From contig JADKIR010000004.1 in NCBI GenBank assembly GCA_016722655.1, forward strand, positions 3,397,130 to 3,461,129: 64,000 bases of DNA, in the 5' to 3' direction. This stretch comes from Cytophagaceae bacterium (GTDB lineage: Bacteria; Bacteroidota; Bacteroidia; Cytophagales; Spirosomataceae). This document shows positions 46,581 through 54,416 of the stretch, piece by piece (position 1 is the first letter of the stretch; each line of letters opens with the position of its first letter). The translations under genes were made by a program, and so were the position numbers. A model generated the notes under the pieces. The model was not told the origin of the DNA and did no database searches. It saw nothing but the letters and a program-made list of their open reading frames with translations.

Positions 46581-47719
46581 AAGCCTGCACTGAGCGAAGT
46601 CGAAGTGTAGCTGATGTACTCAATCAACTGGGCGAAAATATTGAGCATATTGGTTTAAATACTTGGCAGTTACGCACCCTATCAGCCATAAAGCGTTGCC
46701 GTACAGCAGCCTTGGGTGGTCATATTGATGCTTGTGATAGCTGTGGCAATATCAGCATCAGTTACAACTCGTGTAGGAACCGCCACTGCCCTAAATGCCA
46801 AGGTGAAAAGCGAGAAGAATGGATACAGGCAAGAGAAGCCGAGTTATTGCCAGTGCCTTATTTTCATGTTGTTTTCACTTTGCCCAGTGAGCTAAATTCT
46901 TTGGTTATGCATGAGCCCAGAGTGTTGTATGACGCCCTTTTTGCGGCAACATGGCAGACAGTGGCAGTTTTTGCGAAGGACGAAAAACATCTTAATGCAC
47001 AGGCCGGAATGATAGCGGTGTTACACACGTGGGGACAGAATCTGAGTCTTCATCCGCACCTGCATTGCATAGTGCCGGGTGGTGGGGTTGATGCCAAAGG
47101 ACGCTGGCGAAAAGCACGATTGAAAGGTAAATTCCTGTTTCCTGTAAAAGCCATGAGTGTGGTATTCAGGGCAAAATATCTGTCTGAACTCAGACACAGA
47201 CTAAAAGAAAAAGTACCCCAAACACTGCTTAACGAACTCTATAAAAAATCGTGGGTGGTGTATGCCAAGCGTCCGTTTGGTAGCCCGAAATTGGTAGTGG
47301 AATATCTGGGCAGATACACGCACAAGGTGGCAATTAGCAATCACCGCATCAAAAGTGTGGATGGCAAGACTGTTACTTTTACTTATAAAGACTACAAAAC
47401 TGGTGCTCAGGTAAAGGAAATGACGCTTAGTCTTGAGGAATTTACCAGAAGATTTAGCCAGCATATCTTGCCCAGAGGCTTTGTACGCATACGTCACTAT
47501 GGCATATTAAGCAGTACTTGGAAGCGATCCAGACTACCAGAATTGCAGCAAAAACTTGGACAAAAGCAAACCGAAGCCAAAGGGAAAACTCAAAGAGTAA
47601 GACCCTGTAAATGTTGCAAAACGGGTAGTTTGCGAACGATACTGAGCTTTGATCAGCGAGGGCCACCAGAGTTTTATAAGGACCTGTGGTATAAGTTAAT
47701 CCAACCAGTTCTAGCATGA
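46562..47719 (+). CDS. IS91-family (HUH) transposase
   Basis: This 385-residue protein has an N-terminal zinc-binding region (IDACDSCGNISISYNSCRNRHCPKCQG, at about 57-82). The HUH motif HPHLHCIVPGGGVD lies near residue 160, and the catalytic-tyrosine region is RYTHKVAISNHRI. Such enzymes move single-stranded DNA by rolling-circle transposition. Near the start, ACTERSRSV is encoded by an inserted palindrome. Pairing with a tyrosine recombinase gene is seen in several Bacteroidota elements. Confidence 0.92.
   Translation: MSTQKVEACTERSRSVADVLNQLGENIEHIGLNTWQLRTLSAIKRCRTAALGGHIDACDSCGNISISYNSCRNRHCPKCQGEKREEWIQAREAELLPVPYFHVVFTLPSELNSLVMHEPRVLYDALFAATWQTVAVFAKDEKHLNAQAGMIAVLHTWGQNLSLHPHLHCIVPGGGVDAKGRWRKARLKGKFLFPVKAMSVVFRAKYLSELRHRLKEKVPQTLLNELYKKSWVVYAKRPFGSPKLVVEYLGRYTHKVAISNHRIKSVDGKTVTFTYKDYKTGAQVKEMTLSLEEFTRRFSQHILPRGFVRIRHYGILSSTWKRSRLPELQQKLGQKQTEAKGKTQRVRPCKCCKTGSLRTILSFDQRGPPEFYKDLWYKLIQPVLA
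46588..46607. repeat. Dispersed palindrome in frame within transposase gene
   Basis: CACTGAGCGAAGTCGAAGTG is a variant of the widely dispersed CACTGAGCGGAGTCGAAGTG repeat. It is read in frame here as T-E-R-S-R-S-V without disrupting the gene. Confidence 0.72.
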
Positions 47720-47882
47720 GCGTGGGTAGGGGAAGGTATGTTCTAGAAGTTAAGAATTAGCTAGAAAAGGTAATAGAAACATCAAATACACACACAAAAC
47801 TTCAAAAATCAGCGGGAAACTGCTCGAGAAACTCATAAAGCAGCAGACGAAAACCCCATAGGTAAAAACTACCGAAGATTAA

Positions 47883-47940
47883 GTTCAACATTGGCTTCAT
47901 TCTGGGCATTGCATGCCGAACGAAGCCTTATTTGTTGGTG
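47883..47940. repeat. attC-like spacer S2 (short)
   Basis: Left core GTTCAAC (47883-47889), right core GTTGGTG (47934-47940). Arms GGCTTCATTC (47893-47902) and GAACGAAGCC (47918-47927) match in 9 of 10. The hairpin tip pairs GGGCA with TGCC. At about 58 bases it is close in size to a classical attC. Confidence 0.7.
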
Positions 47941-47944
47941 GCTG

Positions 47945-48679
47945 TTATTTTTCATTCATTTGCTCATTCAATAATTTTAGTTTTTCTATTACATTTTGTT
48001 CATTGCAATGTAATTTTAATGCTCCACGTCTGTCTGCATCACTGTTATGTTGATTCCATAGTTTACTCCCAATTTCGTCTTCAAGAAGTTGTCCTTCCAT
48101 AAAATCTATATCGTAGTAATTGATTTTCCGTTCCTTCATTATGGATAAATAACTCAACTTTAAATAATGCTTGAATTGAAATTCTTTTAGTGTCCATTTT
48201 TTTACTAAATGCTTGTTTTTATTAAAATTGAAATCCAAAGTGTCAATATCCAAATAAAAGTCGTTTGTTCTCAATTCTCTAATAAGACCTTTTTGTTCGT
48301 CTGAACTTGCAAACTGATAAGAATAAACAGGTAACAATCTAATCTTTTCGACACGGGTAACTTGTTTTAAAGTATCTTCAAAGGTAAGTTCAATAAATGA
48401 AAATCCTTCAGCATAAAAATTGTCGAAGTTGTTACCATAATTGAATACTTGAACACTTTGTCCTGTGTAAAGGTTGAGCTTCGGGTCAATAGTTTGTTTA
48501 GTTACTATGTGAAATTTAGGTAAAAGTTCTTGATAAGCAATATTTGTCTGTTGCTCTGCAATTTTGTTTGCTTTTATAGAAACAACAATTGCCATAATAG
48601 CCAAGCAAGTTGCAGTTATTGTCTCTACAAAAATTTTATTTTTCTCTAAAAATGTCCGCAGTTTTTCGATTTTTAGCAT
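47945..48679 (-). CDS. Cassette-like single-span membrane protein
   Basis: This 244-residue protein has one membrane span near the start (FVETITATCLAIMAIVVSI). The rest is cytoplasmic or periplasmic with FHIVTKQTIDPKLNLYTGQSVQVFNYGNNFDNFY. No known domain. It lies right after spacer S2, with its stop 5 bases from the right core. Its upstream spacer is disturbed by the IS110 insertion. Confidence 0.7.
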   Translation of the reverse strand: MLKIEKLRTFLEKNKIFVETITATCLAIMAIVVSIKANKIAEQQTNIAYQELLPKFHIVTKQTIDPKLNLYTGQSVQVFNYGNNFDNFYAEGFSFIELTFEDTLKQVTRVEKIRLLPVYSYQFASSDEQKGLIRELRTNDFYLDIDTLDFNFNKNKHLVKKWTLKEFQFKHYLKLSYLSIMKERKINYYDIDFMEGQLLEDEIGSKLWNQHNSDADRRGALKLHCNEQNVIEKLKLLNEQMNEK

Positions 48680-48720
48680 TGTCTTTTATTCTGACTAACG
48701 TTTTTTATTCACACTGATAA

Positions 48721-49892
48721 TCAATTAGTTGCCAATTGTATTTCCTCATTAGTCAGTCCAAATTTATCAATTTGTTTTTGGATTCTTTTGACCAAGCCAA
48801 GTTTTCTTTTTTGATCTAAGAATAAATAACCTTCGGGGTTAATATATCTGGTTCCTTTTGTTACCATATTCCAAACTATTACTGCCAATTTTCGAGCAGT
48901 TGCACTAATAGCTGACACTCTTCCCTTTTTGAAGTTTATTCTTTGGAAGAAATCTCTTAGTGGAGTGGAGTCTTTCAGATTCCCTATGGCATTGGCGGCA
49001 TTTCTTAGAGCAATTTTTAAGCGATTACTTCCTTTTGGTACTTTGCTCGAAATTATTTTGCCACCAGTTTTTTTATTGTTTGGAGCTAGCCGTAGCCAGC
49101 TGGCAAACTGTTTGGCGGTTTGAAACTTTTTTATGCCCTCTAAACCCACTTCGCTGATTAAATGCAGGATTGTTCCATGAGAAAAACCTTCGATTTCCAT
49201 CAGGTCCACTCCTTCAAAATATTGGTAACCGACGATGTTTAAATCTATATTTTTGGTGTGTTTTTATTGATTCTTTTATGCGATTTTTTATCAATATAAT
49301 GTTGCCTTTTATTGTCGTCTTGATCTATTATCTTACTCAGCATTTTTTCTATTTCTGTATCGCAAGCTGTTATTTTTGTTTGAATGATTTTATACATATC
49401 AAGCTCTTGTTGTAGGGCAAATAAATAATCCATTCTCCCATTGGTTTCTAAAGCTTTAGCTATCTCGGCTTCTGATTTTCTACAGTTTCCGTGTCTGAGT
49501 TCGGCCAGTTTTTTCAGGTTTTGTTTCGCCTTTGCAAATAGCCTCAATAATTGCCAATCCAGTAAGGCTTTTTGAATCCAGGCACAATCTTGAATGTCAG
49601 TTTTACGACCTTTGATGTTTTTTGTAAACTTACCATTGCAAAGGATTACCTGAAAACCATGAGCCAAAAGAACAGCATAAAGTGCTTGCCAATAAGCACC
49701 TGTACTTTCCATGGCCACTGAGGTGATGTTATGTTTTTTCAAATGCATGCAGATGGCCACTAGGTCATCGGCATATACGCCAAATTCTTGTACATCAGAG
49801 AGTTCTTGGCCTACTGCCACGAAATGCGAGCGGCTGCCGATGTCGATCCCTGCACAATTGGGATTAATGATTTCAAAAGATGATTTTGCCAT
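48721..49892 (-). pseudogene. IS110-family transposase, split by one-base frameshift
   Basis: The N-terminal half (49892-49245) is the DEDD domain: CAGIDIGSRSHFVAVGQ, VAMESTGAYWQALYAVL, KGRKTDIQDCAWIQ. The C-terminal half (49209-48721) is the Transposase_20 domain: EIEGFSHGTILHLISEVGL, SWLRLAPNNKKTGGKIISS and ALRNAANAIGN. Restoring one A in the A5 run at about 49255 joins TPK to NIDLNIVGYQYFEGVDLM and recreates one protein of about 390 residues. IS110 elements lack terminal inverted repeats, so the exact ends are not visible. Confidence 0.9.
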
Positions 49893-49961
49893 TTTTTAAC
49901 CTATTAAGATTTGAAAAATGACTCAAAGGGAATGTATATTTACAGTCGAAAATTATTCTGA

Positions 49962-50062
49962 ACGGGCTCTTGAGGCACCACTGAATTTATCACCAAGTCC
50001 CGACCGAGAATCGGGACTTTTTACATTCCTATCAGAATGACGCACGGGCTTTTGATGCACCA
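49962..50062. repeat. Direct 19-bp repeat pair beside IS110
   Basis: Two copies at 49962-49980 and 50044-50062 (ACGGGCTCTTGAGGCACCA and ACGGGCTTTTGATGCACCA), 17 of 19 identical, spaced by 63 bases containing a terminator. Confidence 0.6.
49995..50022 (+). terminator. Hairpin terminator upstream of IS110
   Basis: AAGTCCCGA and TCGGGACTT pair, followed by TTT. It may protect the element from outside transcription. Confidence 0.75.
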
Positions 50063-50129
50063 ATGCTTAAAAGGATATCGCAATGAGTCAAGGCTAATTT
50101 ACAAGATTTTTCGGACTTCGACGGCTCAC

Positions 50130-50179
50130 GTTAGCACGAGAATTTATTTCTTTTGGGAAAATGGGGAATTACTGCTAAC
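50130..50179. repeat. 50-bp mini-cassette (S3/S4 junction)
   Basis: GTTAGCA at 50130-50136 is matched by TGCTAAC at 50173-50179, its exact reverse complement, with only 36 bases and no gene between. It obeys the same boundary rule as the gene-bearing modules. Confidence 0.6.
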
Positions 50180-50305
50180 GGTTGGCGGTATGGTTAGTTG
50201 CCGATTTCGAAGCACTTTCCTATCAAGTTACAACTACTTTTGATACGAGCTGTGCCGCTCGAATACCCACTGCACCGGCAATTAACTATACCGCGTGTTG
50301 GCAAC
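50173..50305. repeat. attC-like spacer S4
   Basis: Left core TGCTAAC (50173-50179), right core GTTGGCAAC (50297-50305). Arms GCGGTATGGTTAGTTGCCG (50185-50203) and CGGCAATTAACTATACCGC (50276-50294) match in 17 of 19, both exceptions being G-T wobbles. Loop about 70 bases. Confidence 0.8.
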
Positions 50306-50474
50306 TGGTGTTCATTCATATCCGTCTGTTTTTCATTTATTTAGCTTTATTTTCTTGTCATTGTCAACCTGCACCAACCTATCTGCGAAGCACAAATTTA
50401 TTTTATTTTTTTGAGCGTGGGCAATCCTAAAACCGTCCTGAAAGGCGGTTACTCGGGCTGGAGAGGCGGAAGCT

Positions 50475-50527
50475 CTTTTGCAAGCCTTTGGCTTTAGCGT
50501 TGGCTCGTGTGGGCTTGCAAATGTGCT
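50475..50527. repeat. Direct repeat, left copy, flanking restriction module
   Basis: This 53-base copy contains TTTTGCAAGC and GGCTTGCAAA as hairpin arms and GCGTTGGCTCGTG in the loop. A nearly identical 52-base copy lies at 56660-56711, on the other side of the operon. Confidence 0.8.
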
Positions 50528-50544
50528 TACGACTGTGCGTCGGC

Positions 50545-53500
50545 TCAATCTTTTGTAAAGAAGTCTGCCATTAGTTCTGCTTGTTTTAAAACTGTTTCAA
50601 TTGCTTTTGCTTGTTTGTCTGGTGGATAACCCCACTTTGTCAATGTCCGCTTAACAATTACCATTAATCTTGCTCTTGCACTTTCTCTAATAGTCCAGTC
50701 AATAGTTGCGTTAGCTCTTACTTTGTCCGTAATTTCTCTTGCAATTTCTTTGAGTTGGTCGTCACCCAAAACCATTACTGCACTATCATTTACTTCTAAA
50801 GCATTGTAAAAAGCAACTTCATCTTTTGTCAGACCAAGTCGTTCACCTTCTTTGTCGGCTTCTTTAATCTCCTTTGCAATGTTGATGAGTTCTTGAATAA
50901 TTTCTGCTGTTGTCAGCAAGTTGTTCTGGTAGCGTTTTATTGCACCTTCCAACATTTCTAAAAGTTTTTTACTCTTTACTAAATTGGTTTTAGAACGTGT
51001 TTTTATTTCGTCATTCAATAATTTCTTTAAAAGTTCTAATGCCAAATTTTGGTGCTTCATTCCTTTTACTTCCAAAAGAAATTCATCTGAAAGCACTTCT
51101 AAACCAGATATTTCGGGTTTGTCAATACCTGCTGCTTCAAAAATATCTATTACTTTGTCTGAACTTAATGCTTCATCAACTATTTGTTTGATGGCTGTTT
51201 CTATTTCAATATCTGATTTGCCTGTTCCTGTTCCTTCAAATTTTACAAGCCTTGCTTTTACTGCTTGAAAAAATGCAATGTCATCTTTAATTTCCATTGC
51301 TCTTTCGTGCGGAATAGATAAAGCAAAGGCTTGACTTAACAATGTTACTTCCCTTATGAAACGAGTTTTGCCATCTTCTAAACCCAAAATATGTTCTTCT
51401 GATTGAAGAATAATTGACATTTTCTCCTTTGGTTCAACATTAAAAAACCTCTTATAGTTAAATCTAAAACTGTTTGCATAATATGCTTCGGGTTCTTCGG
51501 CAACAATATCTTTTTGTGTTTTAGCTTCTTCATTGAAAAACTGTTGAACTACTTCATATTTTTCATTCATCAAGGCAATTGCTTTTTCTAAATCTAACGT
51601 AGGTTCGCCTTTACCACCTGAATCCGAATAAAAAGACAATGCTTTTTTTAAGTCATTTGCAATTCCCAAATAGTCAACAATTAAACCGCCTGGCTTGTCT
51701 TTAAAAACACGGTTTACCCTAGCTATGGCTTGCATTAAGTTGTGTCCTCTCATTGGTTTGTCAATGTAGAGCGTATGCAAACAAGGAGCGTCGAAACCAG
51801 TCAACCACATATCACGAACTATAACCAAACGCAACGGGTCGGCTGGGTCTTTCATTCGTTCTGCTAAATTTTTACGCTGTTGCTTTGTAGTGTTATGGCG
51901 TTGCATTTCGGGGCCATCAGCACTATTTGAAGTCATTACAACCTTAATTGCTCCCTTGTTTAAATCATCATCGTGCCATTCGGGTCTTAATGCAATAATT
52001 TCTTTGTATAAATCGGCTGCAATTCTGCGGCTCATTGCTACAATCATACCTTTGCCATCAAATACTTTTTGGCGTTGTTCCGAATGGGTTACAATGTCTT
52101 TCGCTAAATTTTTTATACGTTCCTCATTTCCAACAATAGCCTCCAATTTTGTGTATTTGGCTTTTGCTTTTTGCTGGTCTGTTATTTCTTCGTCCTGTTC
52201 AAGTTCTACATCAAATTCTTCAATTAAGCGTTTGCCTTCTTCATCCAAATTCACTTTTGCCAAACGGCTTTCGTAATAAATGCGAACTGTTGCTCCATCG
52301 GCAACCGATTGTGATATATCATACACATCTACATATTGCCCGAAAACTTGGGGAGTATTTACATCCGTGCCCTCGATAGGTGTTCCTGTAAAACCAATAT
52401 AAGTTGCATTTGGTAAAGCATCTCGCATATATTTGGCAAAGCCATACGCAATGCGTTTTCCTATACTCTCTTTAGTTTCCTTATCTTTTACTTCTTTGAT
52501 TGATGCTTCAAAACCGTACTGCGTTCTGTGTGCTTCATCTGCAATTACAACTATGTTTCTACGTTCCGAAAGCTGGTCGTAAACCGATTTTTGGTCTTCG
52601 GGTAAAAACTTCTGAATGGTAGCAAACACAATTCCACCGCTTGCCACTTTTAACAATTCCTTTAAATGTTCTCTGTTTTCTGCTTGAACAGGTTCTTGCC
52701 TTAGTAATTGTTTGGAATTTGCAAACGTGTCAAATAACTGGTCGTCCAAATCGTTACGGTCGGTAATGACTACAATTGTTGGGTTTTGCATTTCGGGTGA
52801 TGTTATCAATTTGCCCGAATAGAAAACCATACTTAAGCTTTTACCAGAACCTTGTGTATGCCAAACGACACCGCCTTTTTTGTCACCTTTTGCTCCCGAG
52901 GCAATAATAGATGATTGAACGGCTTTGTTTACTGCATAATATTGATGATATGCGGCTAATTTCTTAACTGTTTCAATTTGTGTGATGCCAGTTTTAGTAT
53001 CTTCCTTTTTACTTTTTTCAAACACAATGAAATTGCGAACTAAATCTAGGAGGGTGACAGGGTTCAGCATTCCTTTTAAAAGAATTTCTAATTGAGGAAT
53101 AAACCGTGATGCTTCCTTTTGGCCATCGGCTGTTTTCCATGTCATAAAACGGCTGTAACCAGCTGAAACACTACCCGCCTTACATTCCATTCCGTCAGAT
53201 ATTACACAAATAGCGTTGTAAGTAAATAAACTTGGAATGGTGGATTTGTATGTTTGCAATTGGTCAAATGCTTTACGCATGGTAGCGTTTTCATCTGCTG
53301 CATTTTTTAGTTCGATTACAACTAATGGCATTCCGTTTACAAACAGCAATATATCAGGTCGTTTGTTTTGATTTTTTTCAACAATGGTGTATTGATTAAC
53401 ACACAAAAATTCATTGTTCAACGGATTTTCAAAATCAATCAAAGCAACTTCATAACTACGTTCAAAACCATCTTGTTGATAAGGAATTTTTACTTTCTCT

Positions 53501-53784
53501 ACTAATAGTTGATGAAAGGATTCATTATTGTGCAAAAGTTCTGGTGTATATATTCTAATTACTTTCTGAACAGCCTGTTCTTGAGCATCTTTAGGAATTC
53601 TTGGATTAATTTTATAAATGGATTCACGTAAACGGTTTAGCAGTATTATTTGCTCAAAATTCTCTCTTTCTGTTTGCTCCGCTCCAGGTGCTATTAGAAG
53701 ACCGTGAATATAATTCCACCCAATTGATTGAAGTAATTCAATTGAGAATTTTTCTATGTTATCTTCAGTTATTGGTTTCATCAC
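50545..53784 (-). CDS. hsdR: Type I restriction enzyme, R subunit
   Basis: This 1079-residue motor-nuclease cleaves unmethylated DNA after translocation. The N-terminal nuclease has RPDILLF (Asp 144) and VIELKNAAD (E158-K160). The helicase has Walker A GSGKS at 312-316, DEAH at 416-419, FTGTPIEG and a later R-x-N-R (IARVNRVF). The C-terminal helical part is expected to bind the methylase. It overlaps the Abi_C gene by 20 bases on the same strand, so all three genes form one operon. Confidence 0.95.
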   Translation of the reverse strand: MMKPITEDNIEKFSIELLQSIGWNYIHGLLIAPGAEQTERENFEQIILLNRLRESIYKINPRIPKDAQEQAVQKVIRIYTPELLHNNESFHQLLVEKVKIPYQQDGFERSYEVALIDFENPLNNEFLCVNQYTIVEKNQNKRPDILLFVNGMPLVVIELKNAADENATMRKAFDQLQTYKSTIPSLFTYNAICVISDGMECKAGSVSAGYSRFMTWKTADGQKEASRFIPQLEILLKGMLNPVTLLDLVRNFIVFEKSKKEDTKTGITQIETVKKLAAYHQYYAVNKAVQSSIIASGAKGDKKGGVVWHTQGSGKSLSMVFYSGKLITSPEMQNPTIVVITDRNDLDDQLFDTFANSKQLLRQEPVQAENREHLKELLKVASGGIVFATIQKFLPEDQKSVYDQLSERRNIVVIADEAHRTQYGFEASIKEVKDKETKESIGKRIAYGFAKYMRDALPNATYIGFTGTPIEGTDVNTPQVFGQYVDVYDISQSVADGATVRIYYESRLAKVNLDEEGKRLIEEFDVELEQDEEITDQQKAKAKYTKLEAIVGNEERIKNLAKDIVTHSEQRQKVFDGKGMIVAMSRRIAADLYKEIIALRPEWHDDDLNKGAIKVVMTSNSADGPEMQRHNTTKQQRKNLAERMKDPADPLRLVIVRDMWLTGFDAPCLHTLYIDKPMRGHNLMQAIARVNRVFKDKPGGLIVDYLGIANDLKKALSFYSDSGGKGEPTLDLEKAIALMNEKYEVVQQFFNEEAKTQKDIVAEEPEAYYANSFRFNYKRFFNVEPKEKMSIILQSEEHILGLEDGKTRFIREVTLLSQAFALSIPHERAMEIKDDIAFFQAVKARLVKFEGTGTGKSDIEIETAIKQIVDEALSSDKVIDIFEAAGIDKPEISGLEVLSDEFLLEVKGMKHQNLALELLKKLLNDEIKTRSKTNLVKSKKLLEMLEGAIKRYQNNLLTTAEIIQELINIAKEIKEADKEGERLGLTKDEVAFYNALEVNDSAVMVLGDDQLKEIAREITDKVRANATIDWTIRESARARLMVIVKRTLTKWGYPPDKQAKAIETVLKQAELMADFFTKD

Positions 53785-54409
53785 TATTACTATATGAACT
53801 TAGTTCTGTTTTGTAGGCATTTATATCACAGTTAAAAAGAATTTCACTGGCTGTAAATGAATAAACAGCCATATTAAAATCACCAAACTCATCATCCCAA
53901 AATTCGTTAAACTCATTATTATCAGAATACTTTATATCCTTCTCGCTTTCTGCAAGTGGATTATCTGTTTCAAACGCTTCAATTAAGAAACTGCAAACGG
54001 TTTCCGTTGAGAAAATTAAAAAATCGCCTGTTAAACTATTTACAACTGTTGATTTGCTCTTTAACTCTTCAAGTGTTCTACCATGAGATGTTTTTCCTAT
54101 TTCATTTCTAAAATTGCCCATCTGTTGTCCAATATTGGAAATTGCTGTTCCAATCTGTCTTATTGAATTTGATGGCGAATAACCTAAGCATCCAAAAGAT
54201 AAACCGATTAATTTACCTACAGATTCTGTCCCTTCTAATGGCTGTCCTCTTTGTTTACAAATTTCTTTTGCAATGCTCTCAAGCAAGGATTTTGAATTTT
54301 CAATTGAAATAGAAAAGTCAGTATTCTTAAATCCTTCAATCCGTTCAACATACTCGCTCAACGGAGACCACCTGCTATATTGTTGTATAAGAGTTTTAAG
54401 CCGTTCCAT
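53765..54409 (-). CDS. Abortive-infection (Abi_C-like) protein
   Basis: This 214-residue protein has a pattern like the Abi_C C-terminal domain: NSKSLLESIAKEICKQRG, QIGTAISNIGQQMGNFRNEIGKTSHGR and FLIFSTETVCSFLIEAFE. R-N-E-x-G-x-x-H-G is the signature. It lies between the HsdMS and HsdR genes, overlapping hsdR by 20 bases, so it is produced with the restriction system. It may act as a second phage barrier or a regulator of the enzyme (inference). Confidence 0.82.
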   Translation of the reverse strand: MERLKTLIQQYSRWSPLSEYVERIEGFKNTDFSISIENSKSLLESIAKEICKQRGQPLEGTESVGKLIGLSFGCLGYSPSNSIRQIGTAISNIGQQMGNFRNEIGKTSHGRTLEELKSKSTVVNSLTGDFLIFSTETVCSFLIEAFETDNPLAESEKDIKYSDNNEFNEFWDDEFGDFNMAVYSFTASEILFNCDINAYKTELSSYSNSDETNN

Positions 54410-54416
54410 TATTTAT

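Larger units (their letters stand above)
45528..47891 (+). mobile_element. Tyrosine recombinase plus HUH transposase module with 28-bp inverted ends
   Basis: Positions 45528-45555 and 47864-47891 are inverted copies with 26 of 28 matches. Each end includes the array core (GTTGAAC on the left, GTTCAAC on the right), so the element ends exactly where a cassette should. It encodes two overlapping genes, an integrase and an IS91-like transposase. It may be a transposon sitting at a cassette junction or a cassette carrying its own mobility genes. Confidence 0.78.

Noticed and set aside
49893..50430. ORFs of 62-82 codons through spacer S4 and the IS110 flank
   Set aside because: They are readings of palindromic spacer DNA and of the strand opposite the transposase.
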